64,000 nucleotides of DNA, from positions 496,001 to 560,000 of the forward strand of contig NZ_MTJN01000002.1 in assembly GCF_002017865.1 (NCBI RefSeq), given 5' to 3'. This DNA is from Rhodoferax fermentans. GTDB taxonomy: Bacteria > Pseudomonadota > Gammaproteobacteria > Burkholderiales > Burkholderiaceae_C. Positions 16,183-25,007 of the stretch are shown here, in pieces (within the stretch, counting starts at the first letter, position 1; every line of letters begins with the position of its first letter). The notes beneath the pieces are model-generated. The model did no database searches. It had not been told where the DNA came from and saw only the letters and a program-made list of their open reading frames with translations. The position numbers and the translations under genes are program-made.

Positions 16183-16388
16183 ACAACAAAACACAGCGAG
16201 CAACATTAGCAAAAATCATTCAGACATACGAAGCTGCGCCTGCCAAAGGAAACACCACTGACGAGATGATTGCACGCACGGAGTACATGCTTGCAAAGCA
16301 AATGCTGAACGCTGCACAGACGGGGGAGAAAACATGGGACAGCTTCTCCATCGATGGGCCCAGAGTTAGCGAAGATTTTGGGAAATGA
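16179..16388 (+). CDS. Small hypothetical protein, second gene of the operon
   Basis: A 69-residue, mostly helical and charged protein (TLAKIIQTYEAAPAKGNTTD, then EYMLAKQMLNAAQ). It starts within an ATGA overlap with the previous gene after a GGAGA ribosome-binding site and ends in an ATGATG overlap with the HAD gene. The tight coupling on both sides is the best evidence that it is real and works with its neighbours. No known family. Confidence 0.65.
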   Translation: MNNKTQRATLAKIIQTYEAAPAKGNTTDEMIARTEYMLAKQMLNAAQTGEKTWDSFSIDGPRVSEDFGK

Positions 16389-16900
16389 TGTCGTCATCTC
16401 GCCGCAATGCCCTCATTCTCTTTCTCGATTTTGATGGCGTGCTGCATCATGAAAACGTGCGCATCTCAAATGGGAGCGGTCCCTTTCTGGTTGCGCCTGA
16501 GCGCTACCAGCTGTTTCAGCACGCCGAGCTACTCGCTCAACTGCTTGCGCCATACCCACAGGTGCAGATAGTGCTGTCGACATCGTGGGCCGTGCACTAC
16601 GGCGTAGCCAAAGCAGCAAAGCGCCTGCCACCGGAGCTGCAGGCTCGCGTCATTGGCGGAACCTTCCATAGCCGGTATATGCGCAAAGATGATTTTCAAG
16701 CACTGCCACGGGGCAAGCAAGTCATCGCAGACGCACATCGCCGTCAACCCCGAGACTGGCTGGCACTGGATGACGCCGAAGACGGCTGGTCGGGGCCGTA
16801 CGAGCGACATTGGGTACAGACTCACCAATATGAGGGGGTCTCCGCCCCGGAAGTCCTGGCAATTTTCAAGCAAAAGCTAGAAGCGATGTGCAGGCAATAA
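16385..16900 (+). CDS. HAD-like hydrolase (Swiss-Army-Knife RNA repair HAD type)
   Basis: A 171-residue HAD-superfamily protein: motif I is FLDFDGVLHH (nucleophile D15, acid D17), motif II is VLSTSWA, and a late acidic motif is in WLALDDAEDGW. This short, cap-less form with LSTSW resembles the HAD domain found in multi-enzyme RNA-repair proteins, which act as phosphatases on RNA ends; it is also common alone in phage and mobile elements. It is the last gene of a coupled operon with two unknown genes. The exact substrate is inferred. Confidence 0.8.
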   Translation: MMSSSRRNALILFLDFDGVLHHENVRISNGSGPFLVAPERYQLFQHAELLAQLLAPYPQVQIVLSTSWAVHYGVAKAAKRLPPELQARVIGGTFHSRYMRKDDFQALPRGKQVIADAHRRQPRDWLALDDAEDGWSGPYERHWVQTHQYEGVSAPEVLAIFKQKLEAMCRQ

Positions 16901-16965
16901 TCCGTTATTGTTCATCTGACTGCCGTACATATTTCCATCTTTCGCAAACGTTTTAGACTTGAATC

Positions 16966-17196
16966 ATGAGTACGAAAATTCGCACGAACCACGACCAGAA
17001 GTCTCAAGTGACGGTTGTGAAGGATGCTGCCGTGCGCACGCTAGTCATGTGCTCCGCGGACATGTGGGAGCAAAAACGTGCAAATCAGCGCCAAGACATC
17101 GAGGGTCTGAAAGCGGGTACTGTGTCCAGCAATGAAGTGAATTGGTTTGCTGGTGGTGTTGCACGTAGGGCAAAGCTCATCGGCTCCATTTTCTAA
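16966..17196 (+). CDS. Hypothetical protein, 76 aa
   Basis: A small polar protein (STKIRTNHDQKSQVTVVKD) with a middle helix and no membrane segment. It follows the HAD gene by 65 bp on the same strand. Composition is protein-like, and an ATG with weak upstream AGACTTG gives the start. No family recognised. From 17197 to 17440 there is only a short non-coding gap. Confidence 0.45.
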   Translation: MSTKIRTNHDQKSQVTVVKDAAVRTLVMCSADMWEQKRANQRQDIEGLKAGTVSSNEVNWFAGGVARRAKLIGSIF

Positions 17197-17440
17197 GGAA
17201 CAGGCCTCTGCCTGCAATGCCGTCTTGCCTCGAGGCAAGACAAATATTTGTGCCCCACGAAGCTGTGCCATCAGTTGCAAATGACGTCGAGGGAGCGCGT
17301 ATGAAACTTGTGCACTCCTTTCATTGCAAAGGAGTTGGCGACAAAGAGGTCTTTGCGCAGCTGAAAAATCGGCTGGCCAATCTGGCCGCGTGATGCCCAA
17401 CCATTGGCCCTACAGAGTCCTCTGACCCATTTTCGTTTTC

Positions 17441-18112
17441 TCAACCCGCGACCAGCGGCGGCATGCAACCAGCATGCTTCTTGCCGAGCTTGCCAACCAT
17501 TCCCCTGAGTTGAGGATTTTGGCTGCCAATCACGATAACGTTGGTTAATTGCAGAGTGAGCAAGTTCCGATTCTGCAAGACCGAAACCAGCTTTCCAGGT
17601 GGATAGCCCCTAAGGGCATGAACGACTAGGTGAGCGCCGCCATGGACAAAAGAATGCATCACCTTCACGGTCTCGTTAAGTCGAGCGAACTCGCGGGCTG
17701 CATCCGGGGCGTACTTCTTGATTGCGTCGAGCATGGCGGGAATGGGAGGGCCCATTTGCGGCTCTGAAAAATCCCCATCAGGTACCGGCGTGCAGAATTT
17801 TGTGACCCACTCGTCGTTGGCGCCCTGCAGTACCCATGCTGCCCTTACTACAGCTTCAAAATGGAGGCGCACGAGACTGAGTGCTGTCCCGTGCAGTCCC
17901 ACCTCAATTAGAACTCTCTGGCTAATGGCGTGTTCCAGGGCCGCCTTGCAATATGCCATGCTGATTGCCAATCGCTGGGTCGATGCGTTCCAACCTGAAT
18001 TAAGCAAGGCTGACACATCCTCATCAAATTCTGCCGAAAGTGCCAGTATTCGAGCAAGGTCGGCGGGCAATCCTATCGCTGCGGATGTTTGGTCGACCGT
18101 CGAAGCATTCAT
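17441..18112 (-). CDS. DUF6988-like protein
   Basis: A 223-residue soluble, helical protein. The pattern of an N-terminal SISMAYCKAALEHA-like helix, LHFEAVVRAAWVLQGA, and HSFVHGGAHLVVHALRGYPP matches my recollection of the DUF6988 family, which contains paired helices with a conserved SFVHGG-type motif. No biochemical function is known. It is transcribed divergently from the Dnd-associated methyltransferase gene and is probably unrelated cargo. Confidence 0.6.
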   Translation of the reverse strand: MNASTVDQTSAAIGLPADLARILALSAEFDEDVSALLNSGWNASTQRLAISMAYCKAALEHAISQRVLIEVGLHGTALSLVRLHFEAVVRAAWVLQGANDEWVTKFCTPVPDGDFSEPQMGPPIPAMLDAIKKYAPDAAREFARLNETVKVMHSFVHGGAHLVVHALRGYPPGKLVSVLQNRNLLTLQLTNVIVIGSQNPQLRGMVGKLGKKHAGCMPPLVAG

Positions 18113-18601
18113 TCAATGTCCCATATATTGTTATCGTGAGCTGCTCACGACAAACGACAATCAGTTGTATGGTCAGTATCGTTCATATGATGCTTACTAA
18201 ATTTGCTCCACCACTCCGCCCATTTGCTGCTCGTCAGCATCCGATATCGGACAGCGCCGACAATCCCTTCAGATGAGGGTAACGGCTAGCTGGTACAAGT
18301 CATCGCTCAAGGACTTGCCTGGTGTTGGCATAAACCATAAAGTTGAGGAGGACCCAGGCTTTGAGTTTGATGCATTTGCCACTTGCCAAGCGCAGACCGC
18401 TCCCGCCGTGGAGCGCACGTGCAAGGTGGAAATGGCGAGTAATGAGGACTCGCCAAATTCCCACTTTGATGCCGGCAATTTTCAGCATCTACTGAAGTTA
18501 GCGGCAGGTGATGCACACCTGAAAAGACGAAAGCCTGGGTTGCGCGCTCCCTGCAGCCGACAATAGTCACACGCATTGCATGGAATTGTGAGGTGCTTGA
18601 A
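18113..18601. other. Divergent intergenic region
   Basis: About 490 bp between two divergent genes. A plus-strand open frame of 97 codons (18273-18566) exists but has no good ribosome-binding site or recognisable features, so I do not call it. The region should contain the promoters of both flanking genes; no clear consensus elements stood out. GAGG at 18590-18593 serves the methyltransferase start. Confidence 0.4.
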
Positions 18602-21154
18602 ATGGCTGGCATTGGTAAGGAGGTTGGCGATAACCTCTATGTCCACTTGACTAACGTAGCTGGGTTGGGGGAAGCTGGTCTGGCGCTCGTCTGCCGAGCC
18701 CTGGCCTTGCTACCCCCTGATGTGCGAGAAAGACCAAACGTTGTAAAGGTCAATAAGCGCACACAGCGAGTCTCGCTGCTTGAGTACACCGAGTTCGAGG
18801 ATGAGCCATTCCCCTTGCTAAAAAGCAGTTGGTCAATGGCGACCCCAGACGCATCAGTTCTCAACTTTCGGTCCTATGTGCAGTCGGCCAACCCGCCCAT
18901 CTTGCACCGCAAGGAACTTCTTGTGTCAAGCGACCATCCACGATACCCGGACTGGGCCAAGACCACGGAGACCTGCGAGGCGCTCGGGCTGTTCGAGCAC
19001 CCAAAAACCATTGGGTTTCTTCTGAACTGGGAGCGAACCATTTCTCTCAAAGGTTATCGATTGGTTGGCTCCGATTTCTTGCCGTTGGGAAATGTGGAGG
19101 CAACTGACGAGACCGACGTGCGGCCCCAAGATGCGTCACCTACCATTCAACGGCATCTAACCGCTATGGCCAGGAGTTCTATTTCGGCGCCGGTACAAAT
19201 GCTGGTGCGCCATGGGCTAATAGATAAGGATGACCTGTTCTTTGACTATGGCTGCGGACGGGGTGACGACCTGAAAGCATTGGCCGACAGCGGTTACGTC
19301 ACGTCAGGTTGGGACCCTTACTATGCCCCAGCAAACGAATTGCCGAATAAGGCCCACGCCGTAAATCTGGGCTTTGTAATCAATGTGATTGACGACCCGG
19401 CTGAACGGGTTGAGGCAATATCCAAGGCGTTTCAGCTCACTAGTGGCGTGCTTTCCGTCGGGGTCATGCTTTATGGCCCAGAGCGGGGTGGGAAGGCGTA
19501 TGGTGACGGCGTTGTTACGTCCAGAGGCACCTTTCAGAAGTACTTTAGCCAAGAAGAACTCAAAGACTATCTTGAGCAGGTTCTGCAACAAGAGGCATTC
19601 CTAGTGGCTCCTGGCATCGCCTTTGTCTTCGCAGACAAAGTGCTGGAGCAACGCTTTCTTACAGCCAAGTACAGGTCGAGAAATGTGGACTCACGCCTTA
19701 TTTTGCAAAGTCGCCGAATTGTTGCTCGACGCGAAGTCCTCCGAGCACATCGAACCACAGCGAACGAACGACGCTTAGAGGCAGCGAGGCCTGTTTTGGA
19801 CTTGTATTGGCAAACCGCCCTTGCGTTGGGCAGATATCCCGGCATTGAAGAGCTACCAGCGGGCTTCAGTTTCAACGGCGCAGTACCCTCGTTACGCAGA
19901 GCATGGCGCCTAATTCACGCCCACTATCCTTTGGAATTACTGGAGACGGCCTGCCAAGCTCGAAAAGACGACTTGCGACTGTACTTTGCAGTTCAGCAGT
20001 TCTCCAAACGCCCCAGGTACCGGCAATTGGAACCTAGGCTACAAAAGGACGTCGCTGAGTTCTTTGGTGACTATTTGTCTGCTCAAGCCGCTGGTCTGCA
20101 GTTGCTCCAAGGAGCCTCCGTCTCTGAAAGAATTCTTGAGGCTTGCAAGCAAGCCGCAGAATCAGGGCTGGGTGCTCTTGAAGAGGGGCACTCATTGCAG
20201 CTACACGTGGAGCTGGTAGACCGATTGCCGGTACTACTCAGGGCGTATATCGCTTGTGCAATGGTGCTTACGCAAGGCCTGAGCGATGCCAAACTTTTGA
20301 AGGTGCACATCACGTCCAGAAAGTTGTCGCTCATGGAGTTTGACGACTTTGAAGCGAACCCATTGCCCTTAATGGCACGGCGTATCAAGGTCAACCTGAG
20401 AAAGTTGACGTATGACCTATTTGAGTACGGTGGTGAGTTTCCAAAACCCATTCTGTATTGGAAAAGCTGTTACCTCAATGAAGACTCCCCGCACTATGCA
20501 GAGCAGTTGGCGTTTGACGAGGCACTTGATGCATCGGGCGTCCTAGGTGACGAAAAATATGGGCCCCGGCCCGAAGAACTGGCGGAACGACTGGAACATA
20601 CACGAATGAGGGTGAAGGGCTGGGAATTGGTGCCCAGCAATACCGTACCCTCACTGGATTCGCCGTGCGGCGTTAACTTCAGCTACCGCGATTTTGTGGA
20701 GTGTGGGGAAACCCAATTGAGACTGGGATGCCGCAACATTCCCAAAAGGCCTGAAACCTACAACGCACTGCACGGTCTGGCTACCAAAATACTGGACCCG
20801 CTTATCGAGTACTTTGGCGCAATAAATCTCACCTACGGGTTCTGCTCGCATGACCTCAGCAAACACATCAAAGAGCGCGTAGCTCCGACCTTGGACCAAC
20901 ACGCTGGAGAAGAGCGCCTGGCCACCGGTGCATTGATATGCAAACGGGGCGGCGCTGCCTGTGATTTCTTGGTTGAATACGAGGATATGCGCGAAGTTGC
21001 TGACTGGACTGTAAAAAACTTGCCATTCGACCGGCTTTATTTTTACGGCTCAGACCGCCCCGTACATATCAGTTGGTCATCAGCTCCTGCGTTCTTAGCC
21101 TACGAGATGCTTCCTAACAAATCCGGAAGACGCATACCTCGGCCATTCAAATAA
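18602..21154 (+). CDS. DNA phosphorothioation-associated putative methyltransferase
   Basis: An 850-residue protein with an S-adenosylmethionine-binding motif I at about residues 213-222 (FFDYGCGRGDDLKAL) followed by a second-strand acidic residue in GWDPYY. The long flanks, with AMARSSISAPVQMLVRHGLI before it and KPILYWKSCYLNEDSPHY later, match the uncharacterised methyltransferase family found next to dnd genes. Target is unknown; it may modify DNA in connection with phosphorothioation. I chose the ATG at 18602 (GAGG 8 nt upstream) over the GTG at 18593. It converges on the DndE-FtsK gene with a 17-bp gap. Confidence 0.78.
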   Translation: MAGIGKEVGDNLYVHLTNVAGLGEAGLALVCRALALLPPDVRERPNVVKVNKRTQRVSLLEYTEFEDEPFPLLKSSWSMATPDASVLNFRSYVQSANPPILHRKELLVSSDHPRYPDWAKTTETCEALGLFEHPKTIGFLLNWERTISLKGYRLVGSDFLPLGNVEATDETDVRPQDASPTIQRHLTAMARSSISAPVQMLVRHGLIDKDDLFFDYGCGRGDDLKALADSGYVTSGWDPYYAPANELPNKAHAVNLGFVINVIDDPAERVEAISKAFQLTSGVLSVGVMLYGPERGGKAYGDGVVTSRGTFQKYFSQEELKDYLEQVLQQEAFLVAPGIAFVFADKVLEQRFLTAKYRSRNVDSRLILQSRRIVARREVLRAHRTTANERRLEAARPVLDLYWQTALALGRYPGIEELPAGFSFNGAVPSLRRAWRLIHAHYPLELLETACQARKDDLRLYFAVQQFSKRPRYRQLEPRLQKDVAEFFGDYLSAQAAGLQLLQGASVSERILEACKQAAESGLGALEEGHSLQLHVELVDRLPVLLRAYIACAMVLTQGLSDAKLLKVHITSRKLSLMEFDDFEANPLPLMARRIKVNLRKLTYDLFEYGGEFPKPILYWKSCYLNEDSPHYAEQLAFDEALDASGVLGDEKYGPRPEELAERLEHTRMRVKGWELVPSNTVPSLDSPCGVNFSYRDFVECGETQLRLGCRNIPKRPETYNALHGLATKILDPLIEYFGAINLTYGFCSHDLSKHIKERVAPTLDQHAGEERLATGALICKRGGAACDFLVEYEDMREVADWTVKNLPFDRLYFYGSDRPVHISWSSAPAFLAYEMLPNKSGRRIPRPFK

Positions 21155-21171
21155 CCGCAAACGTCCCCGCG

Positions 21172-22722
21172 TTACTTTCCGACGCCGCTAACAATATTGA
21201 CGACGTTTTCAAGTCGAACAAACACGCCATGCGCACGCTTAGCGGGCTCTCCTGGCAAGCGTAAAAGCATATCGCCAGAACCTAGCAGGTTGTCAGCACC
21301 AGTTTCATCCAGAATAATTCGGGACTCAGAGCCCGTTCTTACTGTTAGAGCGACGCGTGCTGGAATATTGCTGCGAATCAAGCCGGAGAACGTCTTCGCG
21401 TCAGGCCGCTGAGTAGCCAGTACCAAATGAATTCCTGCAGCCCGCGCTTTCTGCGCCAAGCGCGCAATCAACGGTTCAATGTTTTCGTCCTGCATTAGCA
21501 GGTCGGCTAACTCTTCAATAAACACAACGATGTAAGGAAGGTTTTGCCCCTTCTTGCGGGCGTCGCCAATACTTGACACCCCCAACTTGTTGAACGCCGA
21601 GTACCGCGTATCCATCTCAATTACGAGCTCAGTCAGCATCTCTCGAGACTGCGGGATTTCTGTGGCAATTTCTCCCCGGTACAGGTTGGGTAACTTTGCG
21701 TAAGCTGCAAATTCAACTTGCTTAGGGTCAATCAACGCCAGTTGCAATGTCTCTGGCTTGTGGCGCATCAACAGCGAAAGAATGAACGAGTGCAGGCATA
21801 CGCTCTTGCCGGACCCCGTAGTTCCACCCACTAGCAAGTGGGGAGCCGCTGCAAGGTCCAACGTGACATCGTTTCCGGTGACGTCAACGCCCGCATACAG
21901 TGCCAGTTGATTGACGTCTTTGGTGCCGCCATAGGCCCATTCTTGAAGCCGTTCAATTCCAACGGCCGTCCAGGTGGACTTGGGCCGTGGCACGTCAATG
22001 AATATTGTCTTGGATTCGTCACCGTTGGACACCGCGACTACGTTCGCGCCGAGGTTCAGTGCCAGGCTCAGCTGAGAAACACTGCGGTTGAGCTTGCCCA
22101 GGTCCGCCAAATTCATCAAAAGCACGCGATAGCGCGTTAGGCGAGGGCCCACCAGCGAGTTCTTAACCTGAACCTTGATGCCCAATTCGTCCAAAGCCTT
22201 AGTCAGCGTAGCGGACAGGTCTTGGGCTTCTTCGACCTGGACGGGCGACTTGCCTTGACCGTCGACATTCGCAGGGTCATCCGCCGTGCCGGCGAAATCG
22301 GGCATCTCGGAGCGCCGAATGAGGGCTTCAATGAATTTCTCGTAATTCTCATCACTGGACTTCCATTCCTCCCAAAGCGCAATCGCGCCTCGGTGCCAGT
22401 GCGCACGAATGGCATTGCGAAGTCCGTCCATATTGTCAAAAATAGGGCCCTCAGTAGAAATGGCCTGGGTCAGCAGTAGGCCCACCCATGCCCCTATGTT
22501 TTCGGACGAAAACAGGGAAGTAGCGGGGATGGCCATACCGGATGAATCAATTTTGATGTCAGGCAGTTTGCCCATGGCCAAGGACCTGCCAATTGCCAGG
22601 CGTGCAACCTGAGCTTTGGTGTCGAGTCCGAGGTTCTGCCGAAGTTGGTCCGTGTGTTTGTCGGCTTCCTGGCTTGTCACGTAGCGAGCGCTCAGTACCT
22701 GTTGAATGTCTAATTGGCTCAT
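21172..22722 (-). CDS. DndE-like domain fused to FtsK/SpoIIIE-type DNA translocase
   Basis: A 516-residue protein. Residues of about 10-120 resemble DndE, the small subunit of the DNA-sulfur modification complex: a LGLDTKAQVARLAIGRSLAMG segment after a basic helix, SSGMAIPATSLF, and RAHWHRGAIAL. Residues of about 240-510 are an FtsK/SpoIIIE motor with Walker A GGTTGSGKS (299-307), DPKQVEF, Walker B region YIVVFIEELADLL, LATQRPDAKTFSGLI and a LLGSGDMLL end. FtsK proteins usually have IDEL, so IEEL is a mild deviation. Its ATG overlaps the dndD stop codon (ATGA). It has no membrane segments, unlike cell-division FtsK. No separate dndE gene exists here. Confidence 0.75.
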   Translation of the reverse strand: MSQLDIQQVLSARYVTSQEADKHTDQLRQNLGLDTKAQVARLAIGRSLAMGKLPDIKIDSSGMAIPATSLFSSENIGAWVGLLLTQAISTEGPIFDNMDGLRNAIRAHWHRGAIALWEEWKSSDENYEKFIEALIRRSEMPDFAGTADDPANVDGQGKSPVQVEEAQDLSATLTKALDELGIKVQVKNSLVGPRLTRYRVLLMNLADLGKLNRSVSQLSLALNLGANVVAVSNGDESKTIFIDVPRPKSTWTAVGIERLQEWAYGGTKDVNQLALYAGVDVTGNDVTLDLAAAPHLLVGGTTGSGKSVCLHSFILSLLMRHKPETLQLALIDPKQVEFAAYAKLPNLYRGEIATEIPQSREMLTELVIEMDTRYSAFNKLGVSSIGDARKKGQNLPYIVVFIEELADLLMQDENIEPLIARLAQKARAAGIHLVLATQRPDAKTFSGLIRSNIPARVALTVRTGSESRIILDETGADNLLGSGDMLLRLPGEPAKRAHGVFVRLENVVNIVSGVGK

Positions 22723-23831
22723 GCTGCGACTCCAAAGTACTCACCTGCTACCACCATGGTGCGTCCGATACCGTCGCCCACGTCCGAGTGCTTCAGCAGG
22801 TAGGTCGCACAAACGTGCTTCTCAATTCGGGCGTAGAAATCGCCATCGATTTCCTTGTCTTGCGACAGCAAGATAACTTGGCGATTGGGTGTGCCAATCC
22901 AGAACTTGAAGATGTTTTCCCGGTGTGCACTATCGAGGCGCCCCAACGGGGTGTCGACCACCAACGGTGCATTGATTTCTGAAACCTCTGCAAGACCCGC
23001 GATGAGCGCCGTAGCGAAAATTTGATTCTCGCCGGCAGACCTGTCAAACGTCATCTCCTTACCAGTCTTGCCCAAGATGCGGGTGGTTCCATCGTCATCA
23101 ATTTCAATCTTGGCAACTTGGTCCTTATGAGCCAGCTGCTTATAAACTTTGGTCATGGCCGTGGCGAGCGCCTTGACCTTCAAGGGGAACAGCAGCGGGA
23201 CAACTTCGTCAATGACAGCGCGCACCCGTTCAGACTTGCCCAGCAGGCTACGCACAGGACTGGTCTCGTCAAGACGAGACTTCTCATGGGAATAACTGGC
23301 CTTGGTGTTGCCCACGGTCACTTCAAGGCTGTACTCTTCGCGCTCTTTGTCCTTGATAGCTTGTTCAACGATTTCCATCTCTGAACTGATTCTGTTCAGG
23401 TTTGCAGTAAGGTCGTTCAAGGTGCCATCACGGTCAATGCCCTCGACCCGTGCAATCTTTCGATTGAGCTCCCCAATCTGTTCTTCCAACGCTTTTTGCC
23501 GCGCAAGCAAGTCATGCACTTCTTGCTGTCCGACTTGGATTGTCCCAAGGAAGTTCAGCGCTCTCTCGCGCAGGCCTTCGTGGAGGTAACCATGAACTAC
23601 GTTTTCGGCGCAATTTGTAGGGGCCGGATGAAAGAGCGAGGCCCAGGCCGTTTCAATCCTGGCTTTCACGACGCTGAGTTGCTCGGCCGTCAGCTCTGGG
23701 CTGAAGCCCGGGCCCGAGTCTCCGAGAAACGAGTGCTCAAACTTGTCTCTTTTGGGTTGCAGCGTACGGCACTCGGCCTGCCATTCCGCCAGCGCGATTT
23801 CGCCCTTGAGCTGCGCCTTGAAGTCCGTTAG
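22719..23831 (-). pseudogene. dndD: dndD, 3' part (C-terminal ATPase half), separated by IS
   Basis: This part encodes the C-terminal coiled coil and ATPase half of DndD, with the ABC-type signature SAGENQIFATALIAGLAEV and the Walker B/D-loop VVDTPLGRLDSAHR. In the split state the frame can be entered from a TTG inside the IS end (6 foreign residues, then TDFKAQLK). With the IS and one TTAG removed, it joins the 5' part in frame as PKQLL-TDFKAQLK, giving about 690 residues. DndD is an SMC-like ATPase proposed to open or nick DNA for sulfur insertion. In the present state the protein is probably non-functional unless the halves associate. Confidence 0.9.
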
Positions 23832-25007
23832 GGCAACGCTGAACAAGTAGAGTCAAAGCAGGCCCCAGCGGTATCGAGAAACCGAAGTTGTCGAAATTGC
23901 GACCAGCTGAGCTCGCTTTTGCCCCCTTTGAGGCTGTTTCAGGGGGAATTCACCCCCTATTGCGCCCTCATGGACGCACCTGTGCCATCAGCCTTTGTCG
24001 GCAGAGATAGATGTTGGCCAGCGCCAAAGCAGTAAACGCCCGCGTGGCGTTCTTCTGCAACCCACGGTAACGCACCTTGCCAAAGCCCCACAGGCGCTTG
24101 ACCACAGCAAATACATGCTCCACGCGTGAGCGGATCTTGGATTTGTTGCGGTTCTTGGCGCGAATGCCTTCATCGACCACACCAGAGCGGCGACTGCGCT
24201 GGTTGGTGAAGTCTTTGGCCTTGGGTGCTGCACTGCGGATCAGCTCCTTCTGGCTGGCGTAGGCACTGTCGCCATAGACGCGTTGCTCCTTGCCATGCAA
24301 CAAACTGGGCAGTGGGTGTTTGTCATGCACGTTGGCTGCTGTGACCACCGCATGGTGGGCCAGACCACTTTGGCTGTCCACACCGATGTGCAACTTCATG
24401 CCAAAGTACCACTGTTGGCCCTTGCGGGTTTGGTGCATGTCCGGGTCGCGCGCCTTATTCGCATTCTTGGTGGAACTCGGTGCACCAATGATGGTGGCGT
24501 CCACAATGGTGCCGGTGTTGAGCTTGAAGCCCTTGCTTTGCAAGACAGCGCCTACTTGGGCAAACAGGGCTTGGCCAAGTTTGTGCTTGTTGAGGAGTTT
24601 GCGAAAGTTCAACACCGTGGTGGCGTCCGGCACAGATTCACGCCCCAGGTCAATGCCCACGAAGCGACGCAGGCTCACGCTGTCGTACAGAGCTTCTTCA
24701 CAGGCCAGGTCTGCCAGGTTGAACCAGTGCTGGATGAAGTGGATGCGCAGCATACGCTCAAGCCCGATGGGGGGACGCCCATTACCGGCCTTGGGGTAAA
24801 ACGGCTCGATGACTTCGCACAGAGCGGCCCAGGGAACGATGACTTCCATGGTCTTCAAGAACTCATCGCGCCGCGTGGGCTTGCGGTAGGTCTCAAAGCT
24901 TTGTTGTTCGGCCATGGCCAGAGTTTGTTGTTTCATCTGCATCTCCTGCTTGGGATGCCACGAACCATGCAAGTCATGGGCCAACTGGGGACTTGATCAG
25001 TGTTGCC
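23832..25007 (-). mobile_element. IS5-family insertion sequence, 1176 bp, inside dndD
   Basis: The ends are imperfect inverted repeats: GGCAACGCTGAACAAGT on the left and, read inward from the right, GGCAACACTGATCAAGT (15 of 17 match). The 4-bp target duplication TTAG flanks it at 23828-23831 and 25008-25011; on the other strand it is CTAA, fitting the YTAR target of IS5-group elements. It contains one intact transposase gene. The intact ends, intact duplication and full transposase indicate a recent insertion. Confidence 0.92.
23968..24936 (-). CDS. IS5-family DDE transposase
   Basis: A 322-residue transposase. The N-terminal part has the IS5 helical region (RRDEFLKTMEVIVPWAAL, LERMLRIHFIQHWFNLAD). 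The DDE catalytic core is visible: first Asp in TIVDATIIGAPSS, second in RVYGDSAYAS, Glu in IRSRVEHVFAVVKRLWGF. The start at 24936 (MKQQTLAMAEQQSFE) is chosen because the 16 codons upstream are atypical. The frame is uninterrupted, so the element may still be active. Confidence 0.95.
   Translation of the reverse strand: MKQQTLAMAEQQSFETYRKPTRRDEFLKTMEVIVPWAALCEVIEPFYPKAGNGRPPIGLERMLRIHFIQHWFNLADLACEEALYDSVSLRRFVGIDLGRESVPDATTVLNFRKLLNKHKLGQALFAQVGAVLQSKGFKLNTGTIVDATIIGAPSSTKNANKARDPDMHQTRKGQQWYFGMKLHIGVDSQSGLAHHAVVTAANVHDKHPLPSLLHGKEQRVYGDSAYASQKELIRSAAPKAKDFTNQRSRRSGVVDEGIRAKNRNKSKIRSRVEHVFAVVKRLWGFGKVRYRGLQKNATRAFTALALANIYLCRQRLMAQVRP

Noticed and set aside
18273-18566. 97-codon plus-strand frame in the divergent gap before the methyltransferase
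   Set aside because: No ribosome-binding site or family similarity; left as non-coding.
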